Assembly: GCF_020268605.1 (NCBI RefSeq)
Contig: NZ_CP084222.1
Location: 2,356,001-2,420,000, forward strand
Source: Arsenophonus apicola
GTDB taxonomy: Bacteria > Pseudomonadota > Gammaproteobacteria > Enterobacterales > Enterobacteriaceae
Direction: 5' to 3'
DNA length: 64,000 nt
In this document: positions 8,945-17,889 of the stretch, in pieces
How the letters are laid out: the number at the start of each line of letters is the position of its first letter
Position numbering within the stretch: the first letter of the stretch is position 1
Notes under the pieces: model-generated
The model's database searches: none
What the model was told of the DNA's origin: nothing
The model's input: the letters and a program-made list of their open reading frames with translations, nothing else
Made by a program: the position numbers and the translations under genes

Positions 8945-8979
8945 AAAAAAAGGCAGACCATCGATATGTTCTGCCTTTA
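8945..8979 (-). terminator. Rho-independent terminator of the translocator operon
   Basis: On the minus strand AGGCAGA, a 12-base loop and TCTGCCT are followed directly by a run of T (seen as the A-run 8945-8951 on the plus strand). It lies 18 bases after the yopD stop and closes the sctX-to-yopD operon. Confidence 0.85.
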
Positions 8980-8996
8980 AATGATATTGATGGACA

Positions 8997-9914
8997 TTAA
9001 GCAGCTGGAGTGGCAGCACGTAATGCCTGAGTTTGTCCTTGAGAAAGTTGAATCATCAACTGGTTAAGTTTAGTGCTTAAACCATTTAAATAATCGGTTT
9101 CATTACGACTTTTTTGCTGCACTTGCTGAGCACTACTTTCTTTTGCTTGTTCTTGCGTGACAGTCTGTTGAGTTTTTATCTCCTTGGCGCCACTAAATTT
9201 ATCAACGTATGTGCTTCCTTGCTGAAGCGCCGAGTTAGCTAAATCAAACCACTTTTGACTCGCAGCGCTAGCATCATTCAACATTTTCAATTGCAGGTTA
9301 TCAGCTTTATTCAGATCCTTTAATTTAGCTATTTCAACTTTCAAATTATCTTTTTGCTTGACTGATAATGTCTTATCCTTCAGTTGACTGGTTTTGCTCT
9401 TAACCAGTTCGGTACGTTCATTAATTGATTGCTGTAACGTATTTTTCTGCTGTTGAGTTTTATTGGCTTTAAAAGCCGATATTGCACTTAATGCTGACAT
9501 GCCAAAGTTTAATACCCCGGAAACAATGGATAAGGCTAACTGCCAATCCGAGTTTTTGTCCATCTCCTGCGCTTGTTTTTTCTGACTTTCGGCTACCGCG
9601 GTAGCCTGATTAGTGGCAACGGCATCATTTGATTGGCGAACCTGTTGCTGGGCTTTAACCAGCAAAGCAATACAATCCATCATTTGCGTGGCAGTACTTA
9701 ACAATTGACTGGCATTAATTAGATCCAATTTAGGCGCGGCTAATTTGACACTGTCAGTTGATTGTTTTGCCGTTGGCTGAGTTTTTGGTAACGTCTGTAT
9801 CTCAACTTTGTTTACTGCCTCACTTTTTTTTGTCGCTGTACTCTTTACCACGGGTGCGGCATCGTGAGTATTAGCCAGTGGACGTTGATGCACATTATTA
9901 TTGATAGTAGCCAT
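8997..9914 (-). CDS. sctB: T3SS minor translocator YopD/PopD (SctB)
   Basis: Secreted protein that, with SctE, forms the pore in the host membrane. The 305-residue length is that of YopD. One hydrophobic segment (LALSIVSGVLNFGMSALSAI, residues about 127-146) is followed by a long Lys/Gln-rich coiled-coil stretch and a C-terminal amphipathic helix (LSTKLNQLMIQLSQGQT). The N-terminus is polar and Thr/Lys-rich, like a secretion signal. It is the last gene of the lcrV-lcrH-yopB-yopD block and is intact. Confidence 0.88.
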   Translation of the reverse strand: MATINNNVHQRPLANTHDAAPVVKSTATKKSEAVNKVEIQTLPKTQPTAKQSTDSVKLAAPKLDLINASQLLSTATQMMDCIALLVKAQQQVRQSNDAVATNQATAVAESQKKQAQEMDKNSDWQLALSIVSGVLNFGMSALSAISAFKANKTQQQKNTLQQSINERTELVKSKTSQLKDKTLSVKQKDNLKVEIAKLKDLNKADNLQLKMLNDASAASQKWFDLANSALQQGSTYVDKFSGAKEIKTQQTVTQEQAKESSAQQVQQKSRNETDYLNGLSTKLNQLMIQLSQGQTQALRAATPAA

Positions 9915-9958
9915 ATAAATCTCCTTATTAACAGCTAATGACAGCCAATTAATTTCTA

Positions 9959-11107
9959 TTAAATTGTTTTCGGGCGCACTGCTAACTCACGCAATACTTC
10001 CCCTTTTTCATGGATCATCTGCGCCAGTGTTTCCATCACCTGCTGATAATCATCGGTCATTTTTGCTAACTCACTATTGAGTTTATCTAAAATACTTTGA
10101 CTCATGGTCATCACACTTTCGAGCATTTTAGCATCGGCTATTTTGTCACTGGCAATACTATGCGTGATGGAACTGGCCAATTGTGACGCAGTTTCTCCGA
10201 CATCAGCGACTAAATTACCAACCTCTAAACCAGTCTTAACATTATTGGCCACCGACTGAGTTGTCGCCGTTACACCGGAAGAGACCATAGCAGGCAATTT
10301 AGCGGTAACCTCAGCTGCCTTACCACCAATTTTGGCGCCAACTTGGGCAATGGCTGTCGCCGCTGGCCCACCAAAACTGACCGCAATGGAAGCAATACCC
10401 ACTGCAATCTGTATTCCCATCAAGGTCGGCCCTAACCATTTCATCGTTTCAGGGCTAATCAAACCGGCAGCAGCCGCTTCTTGGACAATTTGGTTAGCCG
10501 CACTGGCCACCGCACCGGCAATCATTAAAGCGCCAGCCACCGCTCCAACTCCCGTTGCGACCAAAATAGCACCGACAACGGCAGAAACAGCAGTACTGAT
10601 CCAACCAAAAATTTTGGCGGCCAAACCCGATTTTTGCGACTGCTTTACTGCATCTTCTGATTCTTGGATTTTGGTTTGATTTTCATCCATTTTTAACGCA
10701 TTTTGCTGTTTAATACGTTGAATATCTTCTAATTTCAATTTTTGCTGATTAGTTTTTAATTCACTAGTCACTTTACTTAATTCCACCTCAAACGAGGCAG
10801 GTGAAGTTAATGCCAGCGAAAGTAGCTTCAGTGATGATTTCACATCAATAGCCGGAACCACCTCCTGTTGCAAAACATTCAATTTTGCTAACAGTGTGTC
10901 ACTATTGGTTGATTTTGCAGCCAAATTAGCATTGGGTTCTGGCAATAACACTCGATTAGGTTGCAACGATGGCTTTGCTGCTGATAAAGCCGGACTTTTT
11001 TCCAATGCAATATTAGGTGTGCTCTTTTTTGTTATTGGCGTAATAGGGCTATTATTAACTAGGTTTTGAACACTACTGGTATCGGGTTTAGTGGTGATTG
11101 TGCTCAT
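9959..11107 (-). CDS. sctE: T3SS major translocator YopB/PopB (SctE)
   Basis: Secreted hydrophobic translocator. Residues about 165-205 (FGWISTAVSAVVGAILVATG and following) and about 230-255 (MGIQIAVGIASIAVSFGG) are the two membrane-spanning hairpin segments. They are flanked by coiled coils: QKLKLEDIQRIKQQNALKM before, and a long helix near the C-terminus. Length 382 residues is close to PopB. The gene overlaps lcrH by 20 bases, so the chaperone and its client are probably translationally coupled. Intact. Confidence 0.9.
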   Translation of the reverse strand: MSTITTKPDTSSVQNLVNNSPITPITKKSTPNIALEKSPALSAAKPSLQPNRVLLPEPNANLAAKSTNSDTLLAKLNVLQQEVVPAIDVKSSLKLLSLALTSPASFEVELSKVTSELKTNQQKLKLEDIQRIKQQNALKMDENQTKIQESEDAVKQSQKSGLAAKIFGWISTAVSAVVGAILVATGVGAVAGALMIAGAVASAANQIVQEAAAAGLISPETMKWLGPTLMGIQIAVGIASIAVSFGGPAATAIAQVGAKIGGKAAEVTAKLPAMVSSGVTATTQSVANNVKTGLEVGNLVADVGETASQLASSITHSIASDKIADAKMLESVMTMSQSILDKLNSELAKMTDDYQQVMETLAQMIHEKGEVLRELAVRPKTI

Positions 11108-11594
11108 TTTGCTGCTCCCTTTTTATATTAATCACTTCCAACATGGTTTCAGCCTGTAAGACAATATCTTCATATTCCGGCTTATCGGTCGCTAATAAAC
11201 GCGCCGATTCAAAACCACATTGTGCGCCATCGAAATCATTCAATTGCATTAAACATTCGGCGGCGTGAAACGGAAAACGGGGATCATTAACATCTAAAAA
11301 AGTAGCGAAGCTATAAGTTTCTAATGCCGCGCTCCAATTCTCTGTCGCTTGGCGGCAAGCCCCCAAACCTAAAAAGAAACGACTATCATAGTGATCTAAC
11401 ATACAAAGCAGTTGAAATACCGCCATTGCATCTTGTTGTTTACCCGATTGATAAAGGTTATAAGCCAGGGTATAAAATTGCTCTAACTCTTCAGCAGAAA
11501 CCTCTTTCAACATCGCGAGGGTGCCACCGCAAGTCAGAAAAGACTCAATTTCATGTTCCATTTTGCCTGTTGTGGTTTCCATTTGCTGTTCCAT
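11088..11594 (-). CDS. lcrH: Translocator chaperone LcrH/SycD/PcrH
   Basis: Class II T3SS chaperone with three tetratricopeptide repeats, which keeps YopB and YopD soluble in the cytoplasm. ESFLTCGGTLAMLKEVS, then VFQLLCMLDHYDSRFFLGLG and DPRFPFHAAECLMQL are near-diagnostic of LcrH; 168 residues matches exactly. It lies between lcrV and yopB in the usual order. In Yersinia it also takes part in post-transcriptional regulation together with YopD. Confidence 0.95.
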   Translation of the reverse strand: MEQQMETTTGKMEHEIESFLTCGGTLAMLKEVSAEELEQFYTLAYNLYQSGKQQDAMAVFQLLCMLDHYDSRFFLGLGACRQATENWSAALETYSFATFLDVNDPRFPFHAAECLMQLNDFDGAQCGFESARLLATDKPEYEDIVLQAETMLEVINIKREQQNEHNHH

Positions 11595-11603
11595 ATGCTT
11601 TCC

Positions 11604-12563
11604 TTAAATTGCTCTCAGAATATCCTGGATAACTGAGTCATATTTTTGAATAAAACGATTGAGTGCTTCGATGGCAGCGTTATAACGTCCACTAATATCA
11701 TTCAATCGAGTGGTTTTTTCACTGATACTGTCAGACAATGGCCGAGAACGATCACTGACCATAGTAGAAAAATTAGCCAGACGATTATTATCCTTATCAT
11801 ATTTATAAGAATTCTCTACCCGACTCATTGCACCACTCTTTTTATCGGCACTGAGTAAAAACTGTTTTATCGTTACCGTGGTTGAGGATGGGGCGATTTT
11901 TTGCAAGAACTGGTATTCAGCTTTCGTTTTAAATTCTGCCACTGATGAATAGCCATAAAGCTGGTAATTCATTATATTGATACCATTTTGATCGGTATTA
12001 ATTGTTTGTGAACTGGCTGCTGATAATGCGCTATTAATTTCCGACTGAATAACACTATAAACTTTCATCTCAGCGGAAATTTCTTCCAATTCAGTTTTTA
12101 ATTCTTTACGTTTATCATCGTGATAGACCATGTTTTTAGCAAACACAGCAATAATATCTTCATCCAGACTGGCATAAGAAAAGTAGCTTTCTATCACTGT
12201 TAACAGCATATTTGCCGATACCAAGGAAGCACCTTGTCGCTGACTATCTAACTTTGCCATAAAATCTTGAATATCATTTTCAGCATCAGTTGAATTTTTT
12301 ATATTTCGTGGCTGCGCTAATTGAAAAATCTGACTAAATAATTGTTCTAATTTATCCCTCTCAGCAGGAACATTAGCATCCAACGTTTGCTTACCACCGG
12401 CAACCGATTGATCTAATTCTACTCTTACGCCCAATTGAGCTAATTTATTGATAATTGCATTGGTTATTTTATTAATATCTGGCGTGGTGGTTGTTGGTAC
12501 CAAAAGATTATTGATATAATTTTGATTTGTTACGTTATTAGATGATCCATTTATTGTAGCCAT
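11604..12563 (-). CDS. sctA: T3SS needle-tip protein LcrV/PcrV (SctA)
   Basis: Forms the tip cap of the needle and helps insert the translocators. The protein has 319 residues (LcrV about 326). The middle part holds FSYASLDEDIIAVFAKNM and an LQKIAPSSTTVTIKQFL segment; the C-terminal helix (AALNRFIQKYDSVIQDIL-like) matches the long coiled coil of LcrV. The gene directly precedes lcrH. The partner gene lcrG, which should lie immediately upstream, is missing: only about 115 noncoding bases separate lcrV from lcrR. Confidence 0.88.
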   Translation of the reverse strand: MATINGSSNNVTNQNYINNLLVPTTTTPDINKITNAIINKLAQLGVRVELDQSVAGGKQTLDANVPAERDKLEQLFSQIFQLAQPRNIKNSTDAENDIQDFMAKLDSQRQGASLVSANMLLTVIESYFSYASLDEDIIAVFAKNMVYHDDKRKELKTELEEISAEMKVYSVIQSEINSALSAASSQTINTDQNGINIMNYQLYGYSSVAEFKTKAEYQFLQKIAPSSTTVTIKQFLLSADKKSGAMSRVENSYKYDKDNNRLANFSTMVSDRSRPLSDSISEKTTRLNDISGRYNAAIEALNRFIQKYDSVIQDILRAI

Positions 12564-12677
12564 AACGATCCCCTGTGATTAAATAATAAAATCATCCGCA
12601 CATTAAATTTTATTAAAATAAATATGGTTAAAATCTATTTATTATTTGAATCTAACGTAAATTTAATAACTATTCTG

Positions 12678-13113
12678 TCAGTTAGCGGATAATATTTTTT
12701 TAATTTTGTTATTTTTTAAACTAATCACTTTACCCACAGCTAATTCAAACCAGCCGCTGTCAACTTCAACCGCCCCTGTCCAGCGTTGATAAAATTGTTG
12801 TAATCGCTGTTGTGTTAAAGGTGAGCGGCTTAATACATTAACTTGACCATATAAAGAATAGTGTTCACCTAACACTTCTTTTATTATATCGGCCAAAATA
12901 TATAATGGCTTGAATGCATTACCTAAGCCTAAATTTTTTTTCTTTTCGTCTTAACATTAAAATCCATATTCGGCTTCCTTCACAACGCCAGGCAATTTCA
13001 ATATTATTAATGACGGTAAAATAGCCTATTGGCCAATGGCTTTTTTGCCAATAATAGGGAGCGACAAAATAGCCTTGCTGTTTAAAATAATTATCTAAGG
13101 GATCGCTATTCAT
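12678..13113 (-). pseudogene. lcrR: lcrR/pcrR, one frameshift
   Basis: Small T3SS regulatory protein of poorly known role, found between lcrD and lcrG in Yersinia. The first part (13113-12919) reads MNSDPLDNYFKQQGYFVAP then IEIAWRCEGSRIWILMLRRKEKK. The second part, in another frame, reads PLYILADIIKEVLGEH, then RLQQFYQRWTGA and SGWFEL. The break is in an eight-base T-run (12934-12941 on the plus strand). Removing one base restores about 144 residues, the normal PcrR length, so this looks like a one-base insertion. Confidence 0.8.
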
Positions 13114-13190
13114 AATAATATTTTCCCCAATGGCTGAATGTTAATTTTATTAGTTAATTCTTGATAAGATAAAATCGGTAATTCATTAAA

Positions 13191-15224
13191 TTAATTTTCT
13201 AATAATTTACGCACATAACGGCGAATATCCATCGAAACAATCACCACCGGTTTATTAGCCAATTTTTGAATATTACCCACGGTATTACGTACATTTTCAA
13301 TCAGCTTTTCACTCACATTGGGTTCCAGTGCTAAATAACTGCGGGCATTGGTTTGCCTTATACTGTCGCGAATAATTTCTTCCAGTTGTTGATCAAAGAG
13401 ATAAGCCGGTAAAAAATTATTACCACTGGCATATTTATAACAAATATACCTTTTCAAACTGCTGCGAATATATTCCGTCAATTGCACAATATCTTTCTCT
13501 TTTTGCCCCCATTCAACGAGTGCCTCTAATATAGTGCGCATATTGCGAATGGAAATATTTTCACTGACTAAACGTTGTAATACTTCAGTGATCCGATAAA
13601 GCGGTAATAAACGTTGTACCTCCTTGACCAATTCACTATAGTGAGATTCCATCTTCTCCAGTAAGTAACGCGTTTCTTGGATGCCAATAAAATCGGCAGC
13701 ATACTCTTTTAACACAAAAGATAAGTGCCAGGTTAACACCTGTGACATTGTCAGCACCGATAGATTTGAGCGAACTAATCGCTCTAAATATTGTTCTTCC
13801 ACCCAAAGCGCTCTTTTGCCTGTTAATAGCATGTCGCCTTTTTCATAGGGAATAGCCAACAAATTGAGCTGTTTCTCATTTTCTTGTACCAACAATTTAC
13901 CTGCTTTTAATACACCTCGCGTCACAGGTACTTCTTGTAATTCAAAAATATATTCACCCTCTGCCATGCCATCATTAAATCTTAAATAAATACCGGGAAA
14001 TGGCACTCCCAGATCCAAATAAAGCGCCCTTCTTACACGCATTAATTCTTCATTAAACGCCACCGCTTCTAACTGTTCTTTTAATTTAATATCCAAATCA
14101 ATTAATAGCGGTACCGTTAAAGCAAATTCTTCCTGTCGTTCTAATTTATCGTTTTTTAACGGCGCACTATTTTTCTTTTTGATTGCCGGTGCGCCAGCAC
14201 CTTGGTTGATCAAGGTATTAATATCACTCGGTGGTTTTTCTGCGCTTTGCTTATTTTGCCTAATTAACCAGTAACCACCGGCTGTCATCAATGCGGCTAA
14301 AATAAAAAAAGTGATGGTCGGAAAGCCGGGGATCAAACCAAATAACATTAATAACACGCCACCAATAAAAATCGCTTTTGGTTGGGCAATAATCTATTCA
14401 CCGATATCTGATCCTAAATCAGCGGAGTTTTCTGACGAAACACGGGTAACGATAATGCCAGAAGTGATAGCGATTAATAACGCTGGCACCTGAGAAACCA
14501 TACCATCGCCAACCGTCAAGATGGAATAAAGGCTCAACGCATCTGAAGCACTCATACCACGCTGGCTGACGCCAATGGCAATACCGCCTAGAATATTAAC
14601 TAAAATAATGACCAGGCCGGCAATGGCATCACCCTTGACAAACTTCATGGCGCCATCCATTGAGCCAAACATCTGACTCTCTTTTTCAACCTGACTGCGC
14701 CTTTCGCGGGCTTCGTCCATGTCAATAACACCGGCCCGCATATCACCATCAATACTCATTTGTTTACCCGGCATCGCATCCAGCGAAAAACGAGCACTCA
14801 CCTCGGCAACTCGCTCTGAACCTTTGGTGATCACTAAAAATTGCACAATGGTAATAATTAAAAAGATCACGATACCGACGATCAAATTACCGCCAACCAC
14901 AAATTGACCAAAGGTATAAACAATTTGTCCTGCATCAGCTTGTAATAAAATCATTCGCGTCGTACTGACCGCTAAAGCTAAACGAAACAGCGTGGTTACT
15001 AATAACAACACCGGAAAAACCGAAAACTGTAATGGCGAAGTGATATAAACCGAGACCATCAATAATACGACTGAAATAGTCATATTAATCGCAATTAGGA
15101 CATCCAGGATCACCGTCGGCAATGGCAATACCATCATAAATACCACAGCAAGTAGTAAAATAGCTAACATAATATCTTTACGTTGGCCAAGCTGTTGCAA
15201 CAGCATTATTCCTTTATTCATCAA
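13191..15224 (-). pseudogene. sctV: T3SS export gate protein LcrD/SctV with an in-frame amber codon
   Basis: Major inner-membrane export-gate protein (nonamer). The N-terminal part (15224-14397) has the membrane region with PLPTVILDVLIAIN, FRLALAVSTTR and the conserved loop MPGKQMSIDGDMRAG. The C-terminal part continues in the same frame through FGLIPGFPT into the cytoplasmic ring domain, ending IRRYVRKLLEN. The frames are separated only by TAG at 14396-14394, in GSDIGE-TAG-IIAQPKA, where relatives have Gln; CAG to TAG is the simplest change. About 677 residues in all. With the stop, neither half can form a gate. The start overlaps the sctY stop (ATGA). Confidence 0.92.
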
Positions 15225-15547
15225 TTAGATTTCCATAACAGATAATTGTGATAGGCCTGTTGCGCCTTTTCCTGTTGTTCCATCATCAAATAGGCCTGTG
15301 ATTCACATAGCCATAGTTCAGCCTCATTGATGTTAGCGTTTTTTAGCTTTGTGCAATGGATCAGTACCTGTTCAGGCAGATCAAGTTTTAATAACACCAC
15401 AATAAGCATTTTTCTGGCTTGATAATCATCTGGCGCCATTTTTAACAAGGCTTCAAGCAATATTTGACTACGAGCCAACTGGCCATATTGCAGTGCTAAC
15501 CATCCTTGCAGTAATAAGGCATTTTGGGTAATGGGATCTAAAATCAA
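15221..15547 (-). CDS. sctY: T3SS chaperone YscY (SctY)
   Basis: A 108-residue all-helical tetratricopeptide protein: LLLQGWLALQYGQLARSQ, LLKMAPDDYQARKML, LWLCESQAYLMMEQQEKAQ. YscY binds YscX and both associate with SctV during assembly of the export machine. The gene sits between sctX and sctV with a 2-base gap upstream and a 4-base overlap downstream, as in Yersinia. Intact. Confidence 0.85.
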   Translation of the reverse strand: MILDPITQNALLLQGWLALQYGQLARSQILLEALLKMAPDDYQARKMLIVVLLKLDLPEQVLIHCTKLKNANINEAELWLCESQAYLMMEQQEKAQQAYHNYLLWKSN

Positions 15548-15549
15548 CT

Positions 15550-15924
15550 TTATCCTCGATGCAGTAAGCCGGTTGCCAGTTCCAATTGCCGCTCTAGATT
15601 ATCCAGTTCCATTAATAGGTCATAAGCGGCCTCTACTTCTGGCAAATTTACAGCGGCTAATTGTTGTTTGAGACGTGCCATGGTTAATTTAAAAAAAATA
15701 GGTGTCATTAATAACGGCGTAATTAACTTAGGTGTTACATAATTTAATAATGCCGCCTCTAGACAAAAAGTCGGGTATAGATGGGAAAAATGTGCCGCTA
15801 CCGCTTGACTATTCGGCAGTAACAAAACTTGTTCTATTTCGTTATGCTCGACAATTTCGCTGAAAAAATGGTCGCTAATGGCCGTTATTGCTGATGGTGA
15901 ATCTAACCTAGTTATTTTTCTCAT
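15550..15924 (-). CDS. sctX: T3SS secreted component YscX (SctX)
   Basis: A 124-residue protein (YscX 122), recognised from its C-terminal part YVTPKLITPLLMTPIFFKL and LMELDNLERQLELATGLLHRG, together with its place before sctY. YscX is an early secreted protein needed for export of needle and rod subunits. It is now the first gene of the minus-strand operon; in Yersinia and Pseudomonas yopN-tyeA-sycN would come before it, but here only 167 bases separate it from the divergent sctN. Confidence 0.83.
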   Translation of the reverse strand: MRKITRLDSPSAITAISDHFFSEIVEHNEIEQVLLLPNSQAVAAHFSHLYPTFCLEAALLNYVTPKLITPLLMTPIFFKLTMARLKQQLAAVNLPEVEAAYDLLMELDNLERQLELATGLLHRG

Positions 15925-16091
15925 GTGTATTGTTCATTATTTATTTTTTGGATATGAGTATAGAGTTAGATAATCTCGCTGGATGTCATTAGAAGTCGCT
16001 ATTTTTAATAGCTGGCTGGAATAAAAAAAACCGAGCCAAAAACTAAACATTTATTGCTGTTGTTCCGATATGTTTTGCATTGAGGTAAACA
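15925..16091. promoter_or_regulatory. Divergent promoter region sctX / sctN
   Basis: This spacer must drive the minus-strand sctX-to-yopD operon and the plus-strand sctN-to-sctU operon. Toward sctN there is a TAAAAAAA box near 16022, which fits the A-rich half of an ExsA site, but the region is too AT-rich for the match to be strong. It contains no trace of yopN, tyeA or sycN coding sequence that I can read. Confidence 0.4.
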
Positions 16092-17420
16092 ATGCAAAGC
16101 AAGCTTAAACTTTATTCTATTCCAGAAAAAATGCTAGCGGCACTGAGAACATGCCGGCCAGTACTGCTAAGAGGACGTGTAACGGCAGTTACAGGTACCT
16201 TGATCACAGCCCAACTGCCTGGCGTTAAAGTGGGTGAGCTATGCAAATTATACAATAGCGATACTGGAGAGTCGTTAACTGCCGAGATCATTGGTTTTAA
16301 ACAACAACAAGCTATTCTTACTCCGTTTGGTGATACACGTGGTTTATCCATTTATACGGAAGTGTGCCCAACAGGAACCCGTCACTTAGTTGGCGTTGGC
16401 CGTCATCTATTAGGCAAAGTACTTGATGGATTAGGTAATCCCTTTACGGCAGAAAATTATATTGAGCCTGAACAATGGTATCCTATCTATCGTGATGCCC
16501 CCGCCCCCATGCAGCGAAAATTAATCGAAAAATCACTTTCTCTGGGTATAAGAGCGATTGATGGCTTATTAACCTGTGCAGAAGGGCAAAGAATGGGCAT
16601 TTTTGCTGCTGCTGGCGGTGGCAAAAGTACTCTGCTAGCCTCTCTCATTCGAGGTGCTGAGGTGGATGTGATTGTCTTGGCATTGATTGGTGAACGTGGG
16701 CGCGAAGTGCGCGAATTTATTGAAGAAGATTTAGGCGAAGAAGGATTAAAGCGCAGCGTTTTAATTGTAGCAACTTCTGATCGCCCAGCCATTGAACGCG
16801 CCAAAGCCGGTTTTGTCGCAACCAGTATCGCTGAATATTTTCGTGACCAAAATATGCGCGTATTGTTGTTAATGGATTCGGTTACCCGTTTTGCCAGAGC
16901 GCAACGAGAAATCGGACTTGCTGCTGGTGAACCACCAACCCGACGAGGTTTTCCACCTTCCGTTTTTGCTGAACTGCCACGCTTAATGGAGCGTGCCGGC
17001 CAGTCTGATAAAGGTTCGATCACTGCCCTTTATACGGTGTTGGTTGAAGGCGATGATATGACTGAACCAATTGCCGATGAAACCCGTTCAATTTTAGATG
17101 GACATATTATTCTGTCACGAAAATTGGCCGCAGCCAGCCACTATCCTGCTATTGATGTTTTACGCTCAGCCAGTCGCGTGATGGATCGGGTTATCAGTCA
17201 AAAACATCAACAACAAGCACAACAGCTAAGAAAATGGTTAGCCAAATACGAAGAAATAGAATTATTGCTACAAATTGGTGAATATCAGCCAGGCAATGAT
17301 CCATTGGCCGATGAAGCGATCAAACGTTATCCACAAATTCAAAGCTGGCTTTGTCAATCTACTGATGAAAAAAGTTGCTATGAGCAAACCCTGAACCAAT
17401 TAGATGTAATCAATCAATGA
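16092..17420 (+). CDS. sctN: T3SS ATPase YscN (SctN)
   Basis: Hexameric ATPase at the cytoplasmic base that strips chaperones and unfolds substrates. It shows the P-loop AAAGGGKSTLL (residues about 174-184), the ALIGERGREVREF segment, the Walker B strand VLLLMDSVTRFA, and the conserved GEPPTRRGFPPSVFAELPRL. The 442-residue length is normal (YscN 439). It is first in sctN-O-P-Q-R-S-T-U and overlaps sctO by 4 bases (ATGA). Intact. Confidence 0.97.
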   Translation: MQSKLKLYSIPEKMLAALRTCRPVLLRGRVTAVTGTLITAQLPGVKVGELCKLYNSDTGESLTAEIIGFKQQQAILTPFGDTRGLSIYTEVCPTGTRHLVGVGRHLLGKVLDGLGNPFTAENYIEPEQWYPIYRDAPAPMQRKLIEKSLSLGIRAIDGLLTCAEGQRMGIFAAAGGGKSTLLASLIRGAEVDVIVLALIGERGREVREFIEEDLGEEGLKRSVLIVATSDRPAIERAKAGFVATSIAEYFRDQNMRVLLLMDSVTRFARAQREIGLAAGEPPTRRGFPPSVFAELPRLMERAGQSDKGSITALYTVLVEGDDMTEPIADETRSILDGHIILSRKLAAASHYPAIDVLRSASRVMDRVISQKHQQQAQQLRKWLAKYEEIELLLQIGEYQPGNDPLADEAIKRYPQIQSWLCQSTDEKSCYEQTLNQLDVINQ

Positions 17421-17883
17421 TATTTTTCCACTTATTAAAAATTAAACAATTAAGAAAACAAAAAGCAGAAAAACAGGTTTTGCAACAAAAAAACAACTCA
17501 CTGAACAACAACAACAATTAAATATAACTAAGCAACAATTAGATATGCTGTACCACAACCATAAAGAGCGGGAAGAAAAATTTTTTCAAGCACATCAGCA
17601 AAAGGCTATTTCTGCCGCCCAATGGCACCACTGGCAAGCACAACGACAATACTTTCAATGGCAAAAAGACAACTTAATTAAAGATATTGCATTACATACC
17701 GATAAAGTTAATCAATTAGAAAGCCAACTTATCAAATTAAGAAAAAAACTCAATTTTTGTATACAGCAAACAGAAAAATTTACTCAACTGACACAACAAG
17801 AAAAATATGCTGTTGAGCATTTAAATGAACAACGAGAAGAACAAGAACAGGAAGAGTTTGTTAGGTTATCTATAGGGAAATAA
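17417..17883 (+). pseudogene. sctO: T3SS stalk protein YscO (SctO), frameshifted
   Basis: Coiled-coil stalk that links the ATPase to the export gate. The first frame starts at the ATG overlapping the sctN stop and gives a basic start typical of YscO (LLKIKQLRKQKAEKQ) but stops early. The rest, in another frame, is the long coiled coil ending EEQEQEEFVRLSIGK. The break is in the A-run 17487-17493 (seven A; eight would restore QQKKQLTEQQQQL). Repaired length is about 155 residues, as in YscO (154). An internal ATG at 17545 could only give a headless 112-residue product. Confidence 0.85.
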
Positions 17884-17889
17884 TATAAT

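Noticed and set aside
10332..10679. Long antisense ORFs within yopB, sctN, agaW and the toxin genes
   Set aside because: They are shadows of conserved genes on the other strand, with skewed composition and no signals of their own.
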